From positions 1 to 51,074 of the forward strand of contig JAABRA010000403.1 of the NCBI GenBank assembly GCA_011391155.1: 51,074 nucleotides of DNA. Direction: 5' to 3'. Below are positions 15,557 through 24,417 of this stretch, in pieces. The stretch's first letter is position 1. Each line of letters begins with the position of its first letter. The notes beneath the pieces were generated by a model. That model was not told where the DNA came from. It saw only the letters and a list, made by a program, of their open reading frames with translations, and made no database searches. Source of the stretch: Burkholderiales bacterium. Lineage in GTDB: Bacteria > Pseudomonadota > Gammaproteobacteria > Burkholderiales > Burkholderiaceae_C. The translations under genes were made by a program, and so were the position numbers.

Positions 15557-17590
15557 TCAGTGGGCTGCGGCCTTGAACAGCTTGGACTTGTCCACCAGGT
15601 CGACGTGCTTGCGCTTGAAGCAGGTCCATTGCTTGGTGTTTTTGTCGTAGATCGAGTTCACGAAGCAGTGCCAGTTTTCCTCATCGACGAAGTTCTTGTC
15701 GGTGCGGTAGTAGAAGCCCGGGTAACGCGATTCCTCGCGAAACTGGATGTGCTTCATGTGGGCCTCTGCGGTGATGATGCGGTGGTAGTTTTCCCAGGCA
15801 CGCAGCAGTTCGTGCAGGTCCTTGGCGCGCATCTTCAACGAGTCCTCCTTGAGCATGCCCAGCTTCTCTTCAGCCACCGCGAGCATCTTGTCGTTGGTGT
15901 TGTAGTACGTAGAGGTGCCGGCCACGTATTCGTCCATGATCTTCTGCAGACGGAACTGCAGCATCTTGGGCGTGATGTAGTGCGGATTGATGTCGATGGC
16001 GGTGGTGTAGTCCTTGTGCTCCAGGAAGTTGCGCACCGGCTGGTAGATTTCGGCGGCCAGCTGCTCGACCGGGGTGTCGAACTCAGGCTTCCAGTCCTTG
16101 TTGTCCAGCGCGTACTGGACCATCGCCTTGGAGGCCAGGCGGCCTTCGGTGTGGGAACCCGACGAGAACTTGTGGCCGGATGCGCCCACGCCGTCGCCAG
16201 CGGTGAACAGGCCCTTGACCGTGGTCATCGAGCGGTAGCCCCAGTTCCATCCGCGCGGCAGGTGCGCCGGGATGCCGTCGTAGTCGCCTTCGTCCGCCGT
16301 GGGCGCGCCGACGTCGGTCGGGCCGGAGACCCAGATACCGCAGCAGCCGGAGTGCGAACCGAGCAGGTAGGGCTCGGTGGGCATCAGTTCGGAATTTTTC
16401 TTCTCGGGCTCGATGTTCTCGCCGACCCAGATGCCGCACTGGCCGATGCACATGTCGAGGAAGTCTTCCCAGGCCTCGGCCTCAAGGTGCTTGACTTCCT
16501 TGGGCGACAGCGTTTCGCGCAACTTGGCCAGCGCGGTGACGGTGTCCATGTAAATCGGGCCGCGACCTTCCTTCATTTCCTTGAGCATCAGGTGGTTGCG
16601 CAGGCAGGACGCGGGAACGGCTGCCTGGCCGTAGGGCGGGTAGTCGTTCAGCAATTCCTTGTTCTTGACCATGTAGTCTTCACCGTAGGCATTGGTGGCC
16701 TTGGCCTTGAACAGCAGGAACCAGGCGCCGACCGGTCCATAGCCGTCCTTGAAACGGGCGGGCACGAAGCGGTTTTCCATCATGGTCATTTCGGCGCCGG
16801 CTTCGGCCGCCATCGCATAGGTGGAGCCGGCGTTCCACACCGGGTACCAGGCCCGCCCAGTGCCTTCGCCCACCGAACGCGGACGGAACAGGTTCACGCA
16901 GCCACCGGCTGCCAGCAGCACAGCCTTGGCTTTGTAGATGTGGATGGTATTGTCGCGAACCGAGAAGCCGACGGCGCCGGCAATGCGGGATGGGTCGTTC
17001 TTGTCGTTGAGCAGCTTGACGATGAAGATGCGCTCTTCGATGCGAGCCAGCCCCAGCGCTTTCTTGGCGGCCTCGGCGACGATCCACTTGTAGGACTCGC
17101 CGTTGATCATGATTTGCCACTTGCCCGAGCGCACCGGCTTGCCGCCGTCCTTAAGCAGGGGAATGCCTTCTTTTTGCGATTCGGCGCCATCATGGCGCAC
17201 GCCATCGTCGTCGGTCTTCCAGATCGGCAGCCCCCACTCTTCGAACAGGTGCACCGAGTCGTCGACGTTGCGGCCGATGTCGTAGGTCAGGTCGTCGCGC
17301 GTGATGCCCATCAGGTCATTCGAGACCATGCGGGCGTAGTCGGCCGGGTCGAGGTCCGGGCCGATGTAGGTGTTGATCGCTGACAGGCCCTGGGCCACGG
17401 CGCCCGAACGGTCCATGGCGGCTTTGTCAACCAGCTTGATCTTGAGATCGACGCCCGATTCAGCCTTGACAGCCTCGGCCCAGCGCATCATTTCGTAGGC
17501 CGCGCCGCAGCAGGCCATACCACCGCCGATCAGCAGGATGTCCAGTTCTTCCTGGACGATGGCCGGATTTTCAAAAGTACCTTGTGACAT
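15557..17590 (-). CDS. aprA: adenylylsulfate (APS) reductase alpha subunit
   Basis: The 677-residue protein is the FAD subunit of dissimilatory APS reductase, which in sulfur oxidisers runs as AMP + sulfite to APS with two electrons released. It has the N-terminal dinucleotide motif LLIGGGMACCGAAYE, an FAD-binding core (VLLAAGGCVNLFRPRS), the active-site stretch GSHSGCCGIWVSGP and the C-terminal TCFKRKHVDLVD. The length is typical. No aprM gene is nearby and qmoAB-hdrCB are only 1.5 kb away, so Qmo is the likely electron partner. A repeat element separates it from aprB. Confidence 0.96.
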   Translation of the reverse strand: MSQGTFENPAIVQEELDILLIGGGMACCGAAYEMMRWAEAVKAESGVDLKIKLVDKAAMDRSGAVAQGLSAINTYIGPDLDPADYARMVSNDLMGITRDDLTYDIGRNVDDSVHLFEEWGLPIWKTDDDGVRHDGAESQKEGIPLLKDGGKPVRSGKWQIMINGESYKWIVAEAAKKALGLARIEERIFIVKLLNDKNDPSRIAGAVGFSVRDNTIHIYKAKAVLLAAGGCVNLFRPRSVGEGTGRAWYPVWNAGSTYAMAAEAGAEMTMMENRFVPARFKDGYGPVGAWFLLFKAKATNAYGEDYMVKNKELLNDYPPYGQAAVPASCLRNHLMLKEMKEGRGPIYMDTVTALAKLRETLSPKEVKHLEAEAWEDFLDMCIGQCGIWVGENIEPEKKNSELMPTEPYLLGSHSGCCGIWVSGPTDVGAPTADEGDYDGIPAHLPRGWNWGYRSMTTVKGLFTAGDGVGASGHKFSSGSHTEGRLASKAMVQYALDNKDWKPEFDTPVEQLAAEIYQPVRNFLEHKDYTTAIDINPHYITPKMLQFRLQKIMDEYVAGTSTYYNTNDKMLAVAEEKLGMLKEDSLKMRAKDLHELLRAWENYHRIITAEAHMKHIQFREESRYPGFYYRTDKNFVDEENWHCFVNSIYDKNTKQWTCFKRKHVDLVDKSKLFKAAAH

Positions 17591-17602
17591 TGCTTTTGCC
17601 TC

Positions 17603-17675
17603 TTAATTTTTTGGGGACAGAACGGAATTGCTTTGCGGAAATGCTTCAGTGCGGCCTGTCCCGCCAAGTTTCAGG
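17603..17675 (-). repeat. intercistronic repeat element between aprB and aprA
   Basis: On the coding (minus) strand the copy begins CCTGAAACTTGGCGGGACAGGCCGC in two parts (CCTGAAAC, then GGGACAG) and ends with TTCTGTCCCC and AAAAAATTA just before the aprA ribosome site. Arms are GGGACAG (17614-17620 on the plus strand) and CTGTCCC (17656-17662). The frame CCTGAAAC, GGGACAG, CTGTCC, ATTA is shared with the elements in hdrC|hdrB and dsrA|dsrB. Confidence 0.78.
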
Positions 17676-17697
17676 ATGGTTGCTCTTCGTAGGGGGC

Positions 17698-18174
17698 TTA
17701 TTTGCAGCGGATTAGCTCATCCGGCCGCCCGGCGCGGTAGCCACCCATCATTTCCTTGGTGAAAACGCCGGGGGTGCTGAGATCGGCCATTTTTGGCATC
17801 GGCTTGGTACCGTAGGGGTCGATCGACCCTTCAGCGGTCGTGCGGATCGGGAATTTGAAGCGCTTCATCGTGCCGTTGCGGAACTTGATGGTCCACATGA
17901 TTGAGTCAGAGCCGCGCAGCGGTTGCACCGAGCCGCCGAGAGGTACGATGTCGGCGTAGTGGCGGACTTCGATCGCGTTCTGCGGGCAGATCTTCACGCA
18001 GGAATAGCACTCCCAGCACTGCTCGGGCTCCTGGTTCCACGCCTTCATCGGATGGCCGGTCTGCGAGCCGTCCTTGTCCAGTGCCATCAGGTCATGCGGG
18101 CAGATGTACATGCAGGCGGTCTTGTCCTGACCTTTGCATCCATCGCACTTGTCGGTTCTCACGTAGGTTGGCAT
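17698..18174 (-). CDS. aprB: adenylylsulfate (APS) reductase beta subunit
   Basis: The 158-residue iron-sulfur subunit starts MPTYVRTDKCDGCKG. It has the two [4Fe-4S] boxes CDGCKGQDKTACMYICP and CWECYSCVKICP, followed by the conserved C-terminal tail that wraps around AprA (IMWTIKFRNGTMKRFKFPI). Electrons from the AprA flavin leave through these clusters. It is 40 bp downstream of sat. Confidence 0.96.
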   Translation of the reverse strand: MPTYVRTDKCDGCKGQDKTACMYICPHDLMALDKDGSQTGHPMKAWNQEPEQCWECYSCVKICPQNAIEVRHYADIVPLGGSVQPLRGSDSIMWTIKFRNGTMKRFKFPIRTTAEGSIDPYGTKPMPKMADLSTPGVFTKEMMGGYRAGRPDELIRCK

Positions 18175-18214
18175 TTGTCAAATCTCCTGTTCAGGGTTTT
18201 AGGGCTTACGGGAT

Positions 18215-19390
18215 TCACTGGGCAGCCAGACTGGCGTAGTACTCGCGCAGGATGACAAGCACTTCGGGTCGGCTGAATTCGGCGGGGACCTCGGCGCCTT
18301 CCGACAGCCACTTGCGCAGTTGGGTGCCGGCGACCTGCAGGCGGTCGGCGTCGGTGTGCGGACAGGTCCGCGCCGAGGCCATGCCGCCGCACTTGTAGCA
18401 CCAGAAGGAAAGGTCGATCTTGAGCGGCTGCGTCTGCAGGGCGTCGGTGGGCAGGCGGTCGAAGATGTGGTGGGCATCGAAGGGGCCGTAGTAGCTGCCC
18501 ACACCGGCATGATCGCGGCCGACGATCAGGTGAGAACAGCCGTAGTTCTGGCGAAACAGCGCATGCAGCAACGCTTCGCGCGGGCCGGCATAACGCATGT
18601 CCAGCGGGTAGCCGGCCTGCACCACGGTCTTCTTTACGAAGTAGTTCTCGACCAGGGTCCCGATGGCTCTGGCGCGTACCTCGGCAGGAATGTCGCCAGC
18701 TTTTAGCGCACCCAGCAGCGAATGCACCAGCACGCCGTCGCACACCTCGATGGCCACCTTGGCCAGGTACTCGTGCGAGCGGTGCATCGGGTTGCGGGTC
18801 TGGAAAGCGGCGATCTTGGACCAGCCCAGGGCGGCGAACAACTCCCGCGTCTGCTTTGGCGTCTTGAACAGGTCACCGTATTTTTCAGGGAAGCCACCGG
18901 TGGACAGCACCTTGACCGGGCCGGCGAGGTTGACTTCACCTTGTTCCATCACGAGCTTGACGCCAGGGTGCGCCGGGTCCGTGGTCTGGAACACCGTTGC
19001 GCACTCATGTGCTTTGTCGATGGCGTACTTCTCCGTGATCCGCATCGTCGCGAGGATGGAACCGTCGTCCGGGTCGGTCAGGGCAATTTCGTCTCCGGTC
19101 GTGAAGGTTTCGGCGGCTGACCGGGCTGCCGAGAGCGTGATCGGGATGGGCCAGAACAGGCCGCTTGCGGTCTTCATGCCATCGCAGACACCCTGCCAGT
19201 CGGCATGCGACATGAAGCCGGTCAGCGGCGTGAACCCGCCAATGCCCAGCATCATGAGATCGCCTTTTTCGCGCGAACTCACGCGCAGTGCGGGCAGCCT
19301 GGAGGCGCGCAGGCGCTCAAGTGCAAGAGCATCACCCTCAAGCAGCAGGGGCGCCAGTTCACCACCCCCGTGGGGACTAACCATGGACAT
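18215..19390 (-). CDS. sat: dissimilatory ATP sulfurylase (sulfate adenylyltransferase)
   Basis: The 391-residue protein releases sulfate from APS while making ATP from pyrophosphate. Visible motifs are the ATP-binding [13 protein letters not shown] near residue 199, [12 protein letters not shown] near 297 and the zinc-type [15 protein letters not shown] near 344. The length and zinc cysteines match the homo-oligomeric Sat of sulfur oxidisers and sulfate reducers rather than CysDN. The start at 19390 has GGAG five bases before it. An AT-rich stretch (19455-19500) in the 135-bp gap before soeC is a possible promoter for the sat-aprBA operon. Confidence 0.95.
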   Translation of the reverse strand: MSMVSPHGGGELAPLLLEGDALALERLRASRLPALRVSSREKGDLMMLGIGGFTPLTGFMSHADWQGVCDGMKTASGLFWPIPITLSAARSAAETFTTGDEIALTDPDDGSILATMRITEKYAIDKAHECATVFQTTDPAHPGVKLVMEQGEVNLAGPVKVLSTGGFPEKYGDLFKTPKQTRELFAALGWSKIAAFQTRNPMHRSHEYLAKVAIEVCDGVLVHSLLGALKAGDIPAEVRARAIGTLVENYFVKKTVVQAGYPLDMRYAGPREALLHALFRQNYGCSHLIVGRDHAGVGSYYGPFDAHHIFDRLPTDALQTQPLKIDLSFWCYKCGGMASARTCPHTDADRLQVAGTQLRKWLSEGAEVPAEFSRPEVLVILREYYASLAAQ

Positions 19391-19525
19391 TGAATCTCCT
19401 TTGCTGGTTCAAGAGCTGCAAGTGAGGAAGCGATGGCAGTAACAGCCTCGCAGACTGACAAATAAATCAATAAGCACAAAGCAATGTGTCATATCTTTCA
19501 GCCAACTTTTTGATCTATCGCAAAA

Positions 19526-20506
19526 TCAGGTGATTGCCTGGTAATAAAGGTTTTGCGGATGGTTTGCCTGAGCGAAGAAATACCAGCGTTCGGCAAGCAG
19601 CCCCAGGTACTGCACTGCGAATGCCAGCGGCAAGCTCCCCGTTGAATCCGTCCACAGGGCCGTCGCCAGCAGTACCACTGGCAGGCCAAACACCGTGATC
19701 AGAAAGCCCCATTTCACCGAGCGCAATACCGCACGTGACTTGCCATGGAAAAATTCCCGGGTGTTGAATGAGCCGCCCAGAAAGCCGGCTGATTTCTGCA
19801 CGATGCGCGGGTGCTTCACGCCGATGGCGGTCTGTATCGTGGACTTCGGGCGAAGGCGGGCGTTGCGTCGCAGCGATGCGCCCCGGCTGGCAAAGGCCAG
19901 CACGGTGAGGATCAGCGCCCAACCGGCGTAAAAGCGCGTGAGCGCCGGTGCGCTGCCTAGCGCAAAGGCTGCGGCCAGCGTGAAGCCGGAAGCTCCGCCC
20001 AGCAGCACGTAGTTGACGATCGTCAGCGGGCTGTGCCATTCGCGCAGGAAGGGCAGGCAGGCATAGATCATCGCAGTGCACAGGAACAGCGCAAATGCGA
20101 GAACTGTGCCTGCCAGGCCCAGGACCAGGGTCGCGTCGATCACCATGCCGTCGGGCAGCGTGGCCAAGACGGGCTTCCAGTCCATGAAGTGGGCGACGCC
20201 GTAAAGGAAGACGACTCCCATGAAGGCCGGCAGCACGATGACTTCGCGCGACAACCAGGAGGTGCGCCACATTGCGGCGGAACGCCAGGCCCGCTCGGGC
20301 CGCCCGAGGTGGAAGAACGAGGCAACCAGTCCCAGCGCGCTCAGGACCAGCACCACGGCGGCGCCCGTAGCAAAGAACGTCCGGCTGTCCTGCGCCGGCA
20401 GCAGGTTGAACAGGGCGTAGGATTGCGCTGTGAACAGCGCGAGGAAGAGCCCTTGCGCGGCGCCGATCAGGGTAGTCAGGAAGATGACGGAGTAGGCGGG
20501 TTTCAT
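19526..20506 (-). CDS. soeC: SoeC, DmsC-type membrane anchor of the cytoplasmic sulfite oxidase
   Basis: The 326-residue protein has eight hydrophobic segments in the DmsC pattern. It begins MKPAYSVIFLTTLIGAAQG and contains SFFHLGRPERAWRS after the second segment, a well-kept DmsC loop that includes a quinone-site histidine region. It anchors SoeAB to the inner face of the membrane and passes electrons to quinone. It is the last gene of soeABC, 12 bp after soeB. Confidence 0.9.
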   Translation of the reverse strand: MKPAYSVIFLTTLIGAAQGLFLALFTAQSYALFNLLPAQDSRTFFATGAAVVLVLSALGLVASFFHLGRPERAWRSAAMWRTSWLSREVIVLPAFMGVVFLYGVAHFMDWKPVLATLPDGMVIDATLVLGLAGTVLAFALFLCTAMIYACLPFLREWHSPLTIVNYVLLGGASGFTLAAAFALGSAPALTRFYAGWALILTVLAFASRGASLRRNARLRPKSTIQTAIGVKHPRIVQKSAGFLGGSFNTREFFHGKSRAVLRSVKWGFLITVFGLPVVLLATALWTDSTGSLPLAFAVQYLGLLAERWYFFAQANHPQNLYYQAIT

Positions 20507-20518
20507 GCTTGTGGGGCC

Positions 20519-21259
20519 TTACCAGGACATCACGTCGTCCAGCGATGGTTCCGACTTGGCCGGCTTGGGCAGCAGGCCATCCACCTTCAAGGGGTTGTCA
20601 GTTCGGGTGAGCTCATCGGCGTGGATGTGTATCGGCGTCTTGCGCCGCGGCAGGTAGTGGTTGGACGGATGGGTACCCCATTCGGGCATCAATGCATAGC
20701 CGGCGTTGTCGCGGATGGCGGTGGACACCACCGACTCGGGGTCGTGGATGTCACCGAAAAGGCGCGCGCTGGTCGGGCAGGCCAGCACACAGGCCGGCTT
20801 GCGCTCGGATGCGGGCAGCCTGGTGTCGGTGATTCGGTCCACGCACAGCGTGCACTTGGTCATGACCTTGCGCTTTTCGTCCACCTCGCGCACGCCGTAG
20901 GGGCACGCCCAGGAGCAGTATTTGCAGCCGATGCATTTGTCGGCGTCCACCAGCACGATGCCATCCTCGGCGCGCTTGTAGCTGGCGCCCGTCGGGCACA
21001 CCGGCACGCAGGGCGGGTCCTCGCAATGCAGGCAGGATTTGGGAAAATGCACGGTCTGCGTGTTCGGGTACTCACCAACCTCGAAGGTCTGCACGCGGTT
21101 GAAGAAGGTGCCAGTCGGGTCCGCGTCGTAGGGGTTGAAGTCGGCCAGCGGGCCGGCCGCACCCGACGTATTCCATTGCTTGCAGCTGGTCACGCAGGCG
21201 TGGCAGCCCACGCACACATTGAGGTCGATGACCAAGGCCAGTTGGGTCATTTTTTCCAC
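20519..21259 (-). CDS. soeB: SoeB, four-cluster iron-sulfur subunit of the sulfite oxidase
   Basis: The 246-residue protein has four ferredoxin-type cysteine groups: CVGCHACVTSCK, CLHCEDPPCVPVCP, CIGCKYCSWACPYG with CTLCVDR, and CVLACP. This is the DmsB/PsrB-type fold without a signal peptide, so it is cytoplasmic. The start overlaps the end of soeA by 13 bp. Together with the neighbouring subunits this is the SoeABC sulfite-oxidising enzyme described in purple sulfur bacteria. Tetrathionate or polysulfide reductases are related alternatives but usually carry a Tat signal on the large subunit. Confidence 0.92.
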   Translation of the reverse strand: MEKMTQLALVIDLNVCVGCHACVTSCKQWNTSGAAGPLADFNPYDADPTGTFFNRVQTFEVGEYPNTQTVHFPKSCLHCEDPPCVPVCPTGASYKRAEDGIVLVDADKCIGCKYCSWACPYGVREVDEKRKVMTKCTLCVDRITDTRLPASERKPACVLACPTSARLFGDIHDPESVVSTAIRDNAGYALMPEWGTHPSNHYLPRRKTPIHIHADELTRTDNPLKVDGLLPKPAKSEPSLDDVMSW

Positions 21260-24159
21260 TCTCCGAGACCGGCAAAAAAAGCTTGCCAGCGCGGCACTGA
21301 GGCCGCGGTGCCGGGCGCCCGGGGTACCGGCGCGAACTGCGGTGAGGTGGTCTTCGGTTCGGTGGCCTCAGCCTTGTAGATGCGAACCCGCACGTCGTAC
21401 CAGGCAGCCTGGCCCGTCACGGGGTCGGAATTGGACATGCGCGCCTCGCCCGGCCGGCCGGGCAGTTCATCGCTGATCAGGTGGTTGAGAAGGAAGCCCC
21501 GTTGCGATTCGTTGGCGCCGGGCTCCAGGCTCCAGGCGCCAGCGGCCTTGCCGATGGCGTTCCAGGTCCAGACCGTGCCGGGCTCGACCGCTTCAGAGTA
21601 GCTGGCCATGCAGCGCACCTTGCCCCATTCGGATTCGACCCACATCCACCCTCCGTCCTCGATGCCCGCGGCGCGGGCAACCAGCGGGTTGACGAATAGG
21701 TGGTTGTGCGCGTGGATCTGGCGCAGCCAGGCATTTTGTGAATCCCACGAGTGATACATCGCCATCGGGCGCTGGGTCACCGCGTTGAGCGGGTATTTCA
21801 CCAGGTCGGTCTGCTGCGCCTCGAGCGGTTCGTAGTAGAAGGGCAGTGGGTCAAAGTAGGTTTCAATGCGCTTTTTCAGATGATCCGGCGGCTTGCGCGA
21901 CAACCCCTTGCCCTGTGCCGCCAGGCGGAACTTCTGCAGCACCTCGGAGTACAGGTGGATCATGATCGGCTCGGCGTAGCGCTGGATCCTGTTGCGCTGC
22001 GACCATTCGAGATAGCCTTTGTTCCAGTTGCGCATGTACTGGTAGGAGGCGGGGAGCTTGTGGTGGTAGACGCAGTTGTTCTGTGCGTACATCTCCCACT
22101 GGCGCGGATTCGGTTCGCCGCGCATGAATTTTTCGCCGCCTTTGCCGCGCCAGCCGGCCAGGAAGCCGATGCCGGAGCCAGGCTCGGTCTCATAGTTGAT
22201 GATGAAGTCGGGGTAGTCGCGGAACTTGCGCTCGCCTGTGGGGCGCACGAAGGCCGGGAACTTGAGCCGGCCGGCCAGCTCGATCAACACCTCCTGGAAG
22301 GGTTTGCAATCGCCCGTGGGCGGCACGACCGGGATGCGCACCGCATCGACCGGGCCGTCGAATTCAGAGATCGGGCGGTCCAGCATCGACATCACGTCGT
22401 GCCGTTCGAGGTAGGTGGTGTCGGGCAGAACCAGATCGGCGAAGGCGGTGGTCTCAGACTGGAAGGCGTCGCAGACCACAAGGAAAGGGATTTTGTACTC
22501 GCCGTCCTCACGCTTGTCGTTGAGCATGTTGCGCACTTCCGACGTGTTCATCGTCGAATTCCACGCCATGTTGGCCATGAACAGCAGCAGGGTGTCTATC
22601 GGGTATGGGTCGCCACGCCAAGCGTTGGTGATCACGTTGTGCATCATGCCATGCACCGATAGCGGGTATTCCCATGAGAAGGCCTTGTCGATGCGCACCG
22701 GCTGACCGTCGTCGTCGACAAAGAGGTCGTCGGGCTCGGCGGGCCAGCCCAGGCCGAGGCCGTCGAGCGGTGTGTTGGGCTTGATCGCCAGTGGTGTATT
22801 GGGCGTCTTGGCGCAAGGCGGGATCGGCCGCGGGAACGGGGCCTTGTGGCGGAAGCCGCCCGGACGGTCGATGGTGCCCAGCAGCGTCATCAGGATCGCC
22901 AGCGCGCGTGTGGTGTGAAATCCGTTCGAGTGCGCTGCGAGGCCGCGCATCGCATGAAAGGCCACCGGGTTGCCGGTCACGGTATCGTGTTCCTTGCCCC
23001 AGGAGTCGGTCCAGGAAATAGGCAACTCGATCTTCTGGTCGCGCGCTGTCACGCCCATTTCATGGGCGAGCCGGCGGATGGCTTCGGCCGGAATTCCGGT
23101 GATGCCGGCCGCCCATTCGGGCGTGTGGGCCTCGACCCTTTCCTTGAGCAACTGGAACGCGGGCTTGACGGGCGTACCGTCGTGCAACTTGAATGCGCCA
23201 AGAAGAAACGGGTCGCACCCTTCGGTGTGGGTGACGACCGGTTTGTTGCTGGTCCGGTCCCACCAGAGCTTGTTCTGCGGATCGAAGCAGCCTTCTTCCT
23301 CAGGAACTTCGGTGCGCACAAACATGCCGAACTCATCATGCGCATCGTCCAGGTTCACCAACTGGCCACCGTTGGTGTAGCGAACGAGGAAATCTCGGTC
23401 GTACAGGCCGAGCGCGATCAGCTCGTGGATCAGTGCCAACAGCAGCGCACCGTCGGTGCCAGGCTTGATCGGCAGCCATTCGTCGGCGATGGCCGAATAG
23501 CCGCTGCGCACCGGGTTGATCGAGATGAAGCGGCCACCATCGCGCTTGAACTTGCTGATGGCGATCTTCATCGGGTTGGAATGGTGGTCCTCGGCAGTGC
23601 CCAGCATCACGAACAGCTTGGCGCGCTCGAGATCGGGCCCGCCAAACTCCCAGAACGAACCGCCGATGGTGTAGATCATGCCGGCGGCCATGTTGACCGA
23701 GCAAAAGCCCCCGTGCGCAGCGTAGTTCGGCGTGCCGAACTGCCGGGCGAACAGGCCGGTCAGGGCCTGCATCTGGTCACGCCCGGTGAACAAGGCGAAC
23801 TGCCTGGGGTCGGTGGACCGAATTTTCCGGAGACGGTCTTCCAGCATCGCAAACGCTGCCTCCCATTCGATTTCCTCGAACTGCCCTGCTCCACGGTCGC
23901 TGCCGGGTTTGCGCAGCAGGGGCTTGGTCAGCCGCGCCGGCGAATACTGTTTCATGATGCCGGAGGAGCCCTTGGCGCAAATCACCCCCTGGTTCAGCGG
24001 ATGGTCGGGGTTGCCTTCGATGTAGCGGACCTCGCCGTTGCGCAAGTGCACCCGGATGCCACAGCGGCAGGCACACATGTAACAGGTTGTGTTGCGGGTC
24101 TCGACGATGGCATCTGGCAGAGGTGCGGCGGTCGGATCGTGAATAGGCGTGGCTGGCAT
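21247..24159 (-). CDS. soeA: SoeA, molybdopterin catalytic subunit of the cytoplasmic sulfite oxidase
   Basis: The 970-residue protein belongs to the DMSO-reductase family. The N-terminal [4Fe-4S] box is CYMCACRCG followed by GVICAKGSSG (residues about 27-65). The molybdenum-ligand region HGGFCSVN near 150 gives a cysteine ligand. Later family blocks (FADLVLPDTTYLERHD, AHNHLFVNPLVARAAG) are intact. There is no Tat signal peptide, so it acts in the cytoplasm, which fits direct oxidation of the sulfite released by DsrAB. It starts divergently from the two-component genes; a NarL-like box pair lies in the shared gap. Confidence 0.93.
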   Translation of the reverse strand: MPATPIHDPTAAPLPDAIVETRNTTCYMCACRCGIRVHLRNGEVRYIEGNPDHPLNQGVICAKGSSGIMKQYSPARLTKPLLRKPGSDRGAGQFEEIEWEAAFAMLEDRLRKIRSTDPRQFALFTGRDQMQALTGLFARQFGTPNYAAHGGFCSVNMAAGMIYTIGGSFWEFGGPDLERAKLFVMLGTAEDHHSNPMKIAISKFKRDGGRFISINPVRSGYSAIADEWLPIKPGTDGALLLALIHELIALGLYDRDFLVRYTNGGQLVNLDDAHDEFGMFVRTEVPEEEGCFDPQNKLWWDRTSNKPVVTHTEGCDPFLLGAFKLHDGTPVKPAFQLLKERVEAHTPEWAAGITGIPAEAIRRLAHEMGVTARDQKIELPISWTDSWGKEHDTVTGNPVAFHAMRGLAAHSNGFHTTRALAILMTLLGTIDRPGGFRHKAPFPRPIPPCAKTPNTPLAIKPNTPLDGLGLGWPAEPDDLFVDDDGQPVRIDKAFSWEYPLSVHGMMHNVITNAWRGDPYPIDTLLLFMANMAWNSTMNTSEVRNMLNDKREDGEYKIPFLVVCDAFQSETTAFADLVLPDTTYLERHDVMSMLDRPISEFDGPVDAVRIPVVPPTGDCKPFQEVLIELAGRLKFPAFVRPTGERKFRDYPDFIINYETEPGSGIGFLAGWRGKGGEKFMRGEPNPRQWEMYAQNNCVYHHKLPASYQYMRNWNKGYLEWSQRNRIQRYAEPIMIHLYSEVLQKFRLAAQGKGLSRKPPDHLKKRIETYFDPLPFYYEPLEAQQTDLVKYPLNAVTQRPMAMYHSWDSQNAWLRQIHAHNHLFVNPLVARAAGIEDGGWMWVESEWGKVRCMASYSEAVEPGTVWTWNAIGKAAGAWSLEPGANESQRGFLLNHLISDELPGRPGEARMSNSDPVTGQAAWYDVRVRIYKAEATEPKTTSPQFAPVPRAPGTAASVPRWQAFFAGLGEWKK

Positions 24160-24279
24160 GCGGTAGGCGGTTTTCTCGCGGACAAGGCAACAACAGATCA
24201 GGAAAAAGCCCGTGACGTCCCAGTCAGGGCGTAAATTCAGAGTGACCCTATTAGAGGCAAGGGTACGATCTCTCGTCTA

Positions 24280-24317
24280 TAGCCGACACGGGTGAGACGG
24301 GGTAGCCCAAATGGGTA
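24280..24317 (+). promoter_or_regulatory. NarL-like box pair in the soeA / sensor kinase gap
   Basis: TAGCCCAAATGGGTA at 24303-24317 is identical to the box at 48933-48947, and a weaker copy TAGCCGACACGGGTG lies at 24280-24294, exactly 23 bp upstream. The TACCCAT half-site (complement of ATGGGTA) fits the NarL heptamer consensus. The site sits about 100-140 bp before the possible kinase starts and about 120 bp from the soeA start, so autoregulation and soe control are both possible. The regulator encoded at 25671-26381 is the obvious candidate protein. Confidence 0.7.
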
Positions 24318-24417
24318 GCGTGGCTGATTGCCGGCGCGATATGGGGATTCCGGACATGCTGCGGCTGCGGCAATTCGGTGCTTGCGTCGTTCCGCGGGTT
24401 TTCACGCTATATCAGCA

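Noticed and set aside
15212-17383. 723-codon plus-strand open frame opposite aprA
   Set aside because: It lies antisense to the highly conserved aprA, has no recognisable domain, and shows the biased composition of an antisense frame.
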